Shown here: one piece after another, positions 18,091 through 20,015 of the stretch
How the letters are laid out: every line of letters begins with the position of its first letter
Position numbering within the stretch: position 1 is the stretch's first letter
DNA from: Porogramme epimiltina
Lineage: Eukaryota; Basidiomycota; Agaricomycetes; Polyporales; Polyporaceae
Length of the DNA: 20,015 nucleotides
Direction of reading: 5' to 3'
Assembly: GCA_900155495.1 (NCBI GenBank)
Contig: FTLJ01000763.1
Location: 1 to 20,015 of the forward strand
The notes under the pieces: model-generated
Databases searched by the model: none
What the model saw: only the letters and a program-made list of their open reading frames with translations
What the model was told of the DNA's origin: nothing
Made by a program: the position numbers and the translations under genes

Positions 18091-20015
18091 ATGAACATAG
18101 AGCCTACACACACCGCGGAGCACTGTGACTCTTCGGGCTATGCGACTCCCTCGAAGTTGGCAACCAATCCGCCGTCGACCAGGCTCGGGGACTCATCGGG
18201 CGTCATTCCCCCATATAATCCCCTCGCATCCGAGAAGACACTCGTACTCTGCTTCGACGGCACTGGTGACCAGTTTGGTATGAAAGTTAGTACCTCCCAC
18301 TCCCTTTCATCCTCCTAGACAGTGTCCCGCGCGTTTCTTTCCATCCTCCAACGCTGATCCTAATGTCGCCGCGCATGTACAGAACTCGAACGTCATCAAT
18401 TTCTTCCGCTTGCTCCAGCGCGACAACTGCGGCGAGCAGATGGTATACTACCAGGTGTGTGGCATCCCCCACAAGATTAGACGTCATGATCACAACGTGT
18501 GACGGTGCGCCTGTTTCGCGCCGATACCTCGTTTGTACAGACTGGCATCGGAACCTACACGAGCCCGCAGCTACTCACACGTCTTGGGATCGAGATAGCG
18601 AAGGCCCTTGACCTGGCCGTCGCTTGGAACCTCGACTCGCACGTCATGAGTACGTCCGCCCTCAACATCCCATCACAACATTGCGCGTAAACAGTTCGCT
18701 CACCATCCCTTTCCCTTGTTTTGTACAGGTGGATACGAGTTTCTCATGCAGAATTGTACGTAGCGCTGCACTGTCGCTACGGCTGCCCCTGGATCAAATC
18801 TCGCTAACCTGTTGTGCACACCCTCCCGTCTAACTGCTAGACAAAGCGGACGATAAAATCTGCCTGTTCGGCTTCTCCCGCGGCGCGTACATTGCCCGCG
18901 CCCTCGCAGGAATGTTACACAAGGTCGGCCTGCTCCCGCCACACAACAGACAGCACATTCCATTTGCATACAAGATGTATGCGCGCACGGATAAGGTCGG
19001 TTTGCAGCTGAGTGATGATTTTAAAAAGGCGTTCTCCGTGGACGTAAAGATCGAGTTCATCGGCGTTTGGTGAGTCGCGCCAGCCACTGCGGCTGCCAAT
19101 CATAGCGGCTGTCTCGCTCTGCCCGTCGCATAAATTCGATGCTGACGAATTGCCGCTTCTTTCCCCCCTTTGCCTCATGCACTTCTGGTCCTCCCCACAT
19201 TCGCCCACCTCTCCTCCGAGTTCGCCTTTCTCCCTTTATCCTTGCGTACACACACTCCCACCGCCACTCAGGGACACGGTATGTTCGGTCGGCGTGTTCC
19301 CACGTTCACTCCCGTTCGTGTCGAACAACAAAGCGATCCGCACGTTCCGGCACGCACTTTCACTTGACGAGCGTCGCGCGAAGTTCCAGGCCAACCACTA
19401 TCAGTACACGTCTCCATTGGAGATCCGCCGCGACTACCTGCCACTCATACTACAACTCATCCGCTGGGTGGAATCGGAAATAGAGCAGATGACCCAGGCT
19501 CCCGCCATCAAACGAGAACTTGGCATTCACGACGTCGACACGGGGACTTACCCCAGCTTGAACGCCTCCACGAACGTTCTTGGGCACGAGAACGTTGCGA
19601 TAACGGCCGCAGCCTTTTTGAAGGCGAAGGTCAAGAATGCTGTCGCCGCGGTCAGGAAGAACGTCGAGAGTGGCGCCGCCGCGGTCAAGAGGAAGGTCAA
19701 GAATGGCATCGCCGCACTCACTGGCAAGGAGAAGGAACCCGCCGAGTTCACCATGAAGAGAGCAATCGAAATTTTATCTAAACTGCGCAAATTAGCAATA
19801 TCTCTCCTGGTTCAGACCTCAGACGTCGCTTCACCTACCTTGGAGGTCAAAGAAGCGACAGATGTGAAGGAAGTGTGGTTTGTGTTTGCGTGTATGCAAG
19901 GGGTGCAGCTAGACACGGAGCGGAAAGCGGAGTGGTCTCAGTCTGTGCGCGTGGATGCGAAGCAACAGCTGATATTGGAAAGTACTGTACCTAGACACGG
20001 AGCGGAAAGCGGAGT
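18091..20015 (+). CDS. DUF2235 protein, Tle1-like hydrolase (locus G, runs off the window)
   Basis: Exons 18091-18285, 18383-18454, 18541-18649, 18729-18755, 18841-19069 and 19272 onward; the frame is open to the end of the window, about 460 codons. Sizes 72, 109, 27 and 229 equal those of B; the first donor is GTTAGT. Blocks: LVLCFDGTGDQF, SGYEFLMQN, CLFGFSRGAYIARALAGM (Ser147), GVWDTVCSVGV (Asp212), SLDERRAKF and VKEVWF. An N-terminal extension of about 50 polar residues precedes the first block. The insert between Asp and His is the longest in the array, about 160 residues, with three 11-residue repeats at about 330-362. After EVWF the expected GCHCG and donor are missing; the frame goes on through unrelated sequence and a repeat. 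So the His motif is lost, or lies beyond the window by another route. Function as for B, if intact. Confidence 0.75.
19627..19725 (+). repeat. Three 33-bp (11-residue) repeats inside locus G
   Basis: Three successive 11-residue units read KVKNAVAAVRK, NVESGAAAVKR and KVKNGIAALTG. The first and third share aaggtcaagaatg at DNA level. Positive or polar residues alternate with Ala/Val/Ile in the manner of an amphipathic 11-mer helix. Confidence 0.75.
19909..20015. repeat. Direct repeat at the window edge, 82-bp period
   Basis: The 25-mer beginning ctagacacggagcgg occurs at 19909-19933 and again at 19991-20015, where the window stops. The period of 82 bases is not a multiple of three, so a coding frame would shift from unit to unit. 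It begins right where locus G stops matching the family. More units may follow outside the window. Confidence 0.75.

Noticed and set aside
1..20015. A bacterial type VI secretion effector cluster
   Set aside because: The domain family fits, but the many canonical short introns, TATA-like boxes and lack of any secretion or immunity genes point to a fungal chromosome.
1..20015. CRISPR array, rRNA genes or a complete transposable element
   Set aside because: No regularly spaced repeats, no rRNA sequence, no terminal inverted repeats, and no transposase, integrase or reverse-transcriptase motifs were seen.

Overview
The window looks like nuclear DNA from a GC-rich filamentous fungus, most likely a basidiomycete of the Agaricomycetes. 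The genes are cut by many short introns (about 50-80 bp, a few longer) with GTRNGT donors and YAG acceptors, intergenic spacers are long, and there are no bacterial operons or Shine-Dalgarno sites. The lineage is an inference from gene structure and protein family; no marker gene is present.

Nearly all recognisable coding sequence belongs to one family: DUF2235 proteins (Pfam PF09994), alpha/beta-hydrolases related to the catalytic domain of the bacterial Tle1 phospholipase effectors. I see seven loci and one small remnant. In order they are: a remnant at 1158-1475; locus A (1509-3472, +, nearly complete but damaged); locus B (5840-7926, +, the only intact gene, 8 exons, 465 aa); locus C (11219-8810, -, decayed, first exon missing); locus D (11925-13456, +, decayed, first exon missing); locus E (14751-15720, +, both ends missing); locus F (15772-17206, +, stop codon, frameshifts and an internal deletion); and locus G (18091 to the window end, +, open as far as it goes). 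C and D are head to head; the rest point the same way.

The array grew by segmental duplication and is shrinking by deletion. About 3.6 kb at 50-3690 is repeated in direct orientation at 13695-17402. The two copies have lost complementary parts: the left copy lost most of E, and the right copy lost the 3' half of F's catalytic region. The 3' flanks of B and D are also related, and one 5' flanking segment occurs three times.

Two gene lineages are mixed here. The B-type (B, C, D, E, G) has an undivided 229-nt exon carrying the nucleophile motif GFSRG. The A-type (A and F) has a 54-bp intron in that exon, just after the motif, a different tail, and no intron near the C-terminus. In all copies the conserved blocks (FDGTGD; the GxSxG motif, written GFSRG or GFSHG; GVWDT; GCHxDVGGG) are separated by a stretch that differs in every copy: a charged, often helical insert between the putative catalytic Asp and His. 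This hypervariable insert is the most interesting feature of the window.

Outside the family there is little: a possible small minus-strand membrane-protein relic in both duplicated blocks, one unplaced fragment between C and D, and long stretches (3473-5436, 7927-8809, 17207-18090) where I recognise no gene.
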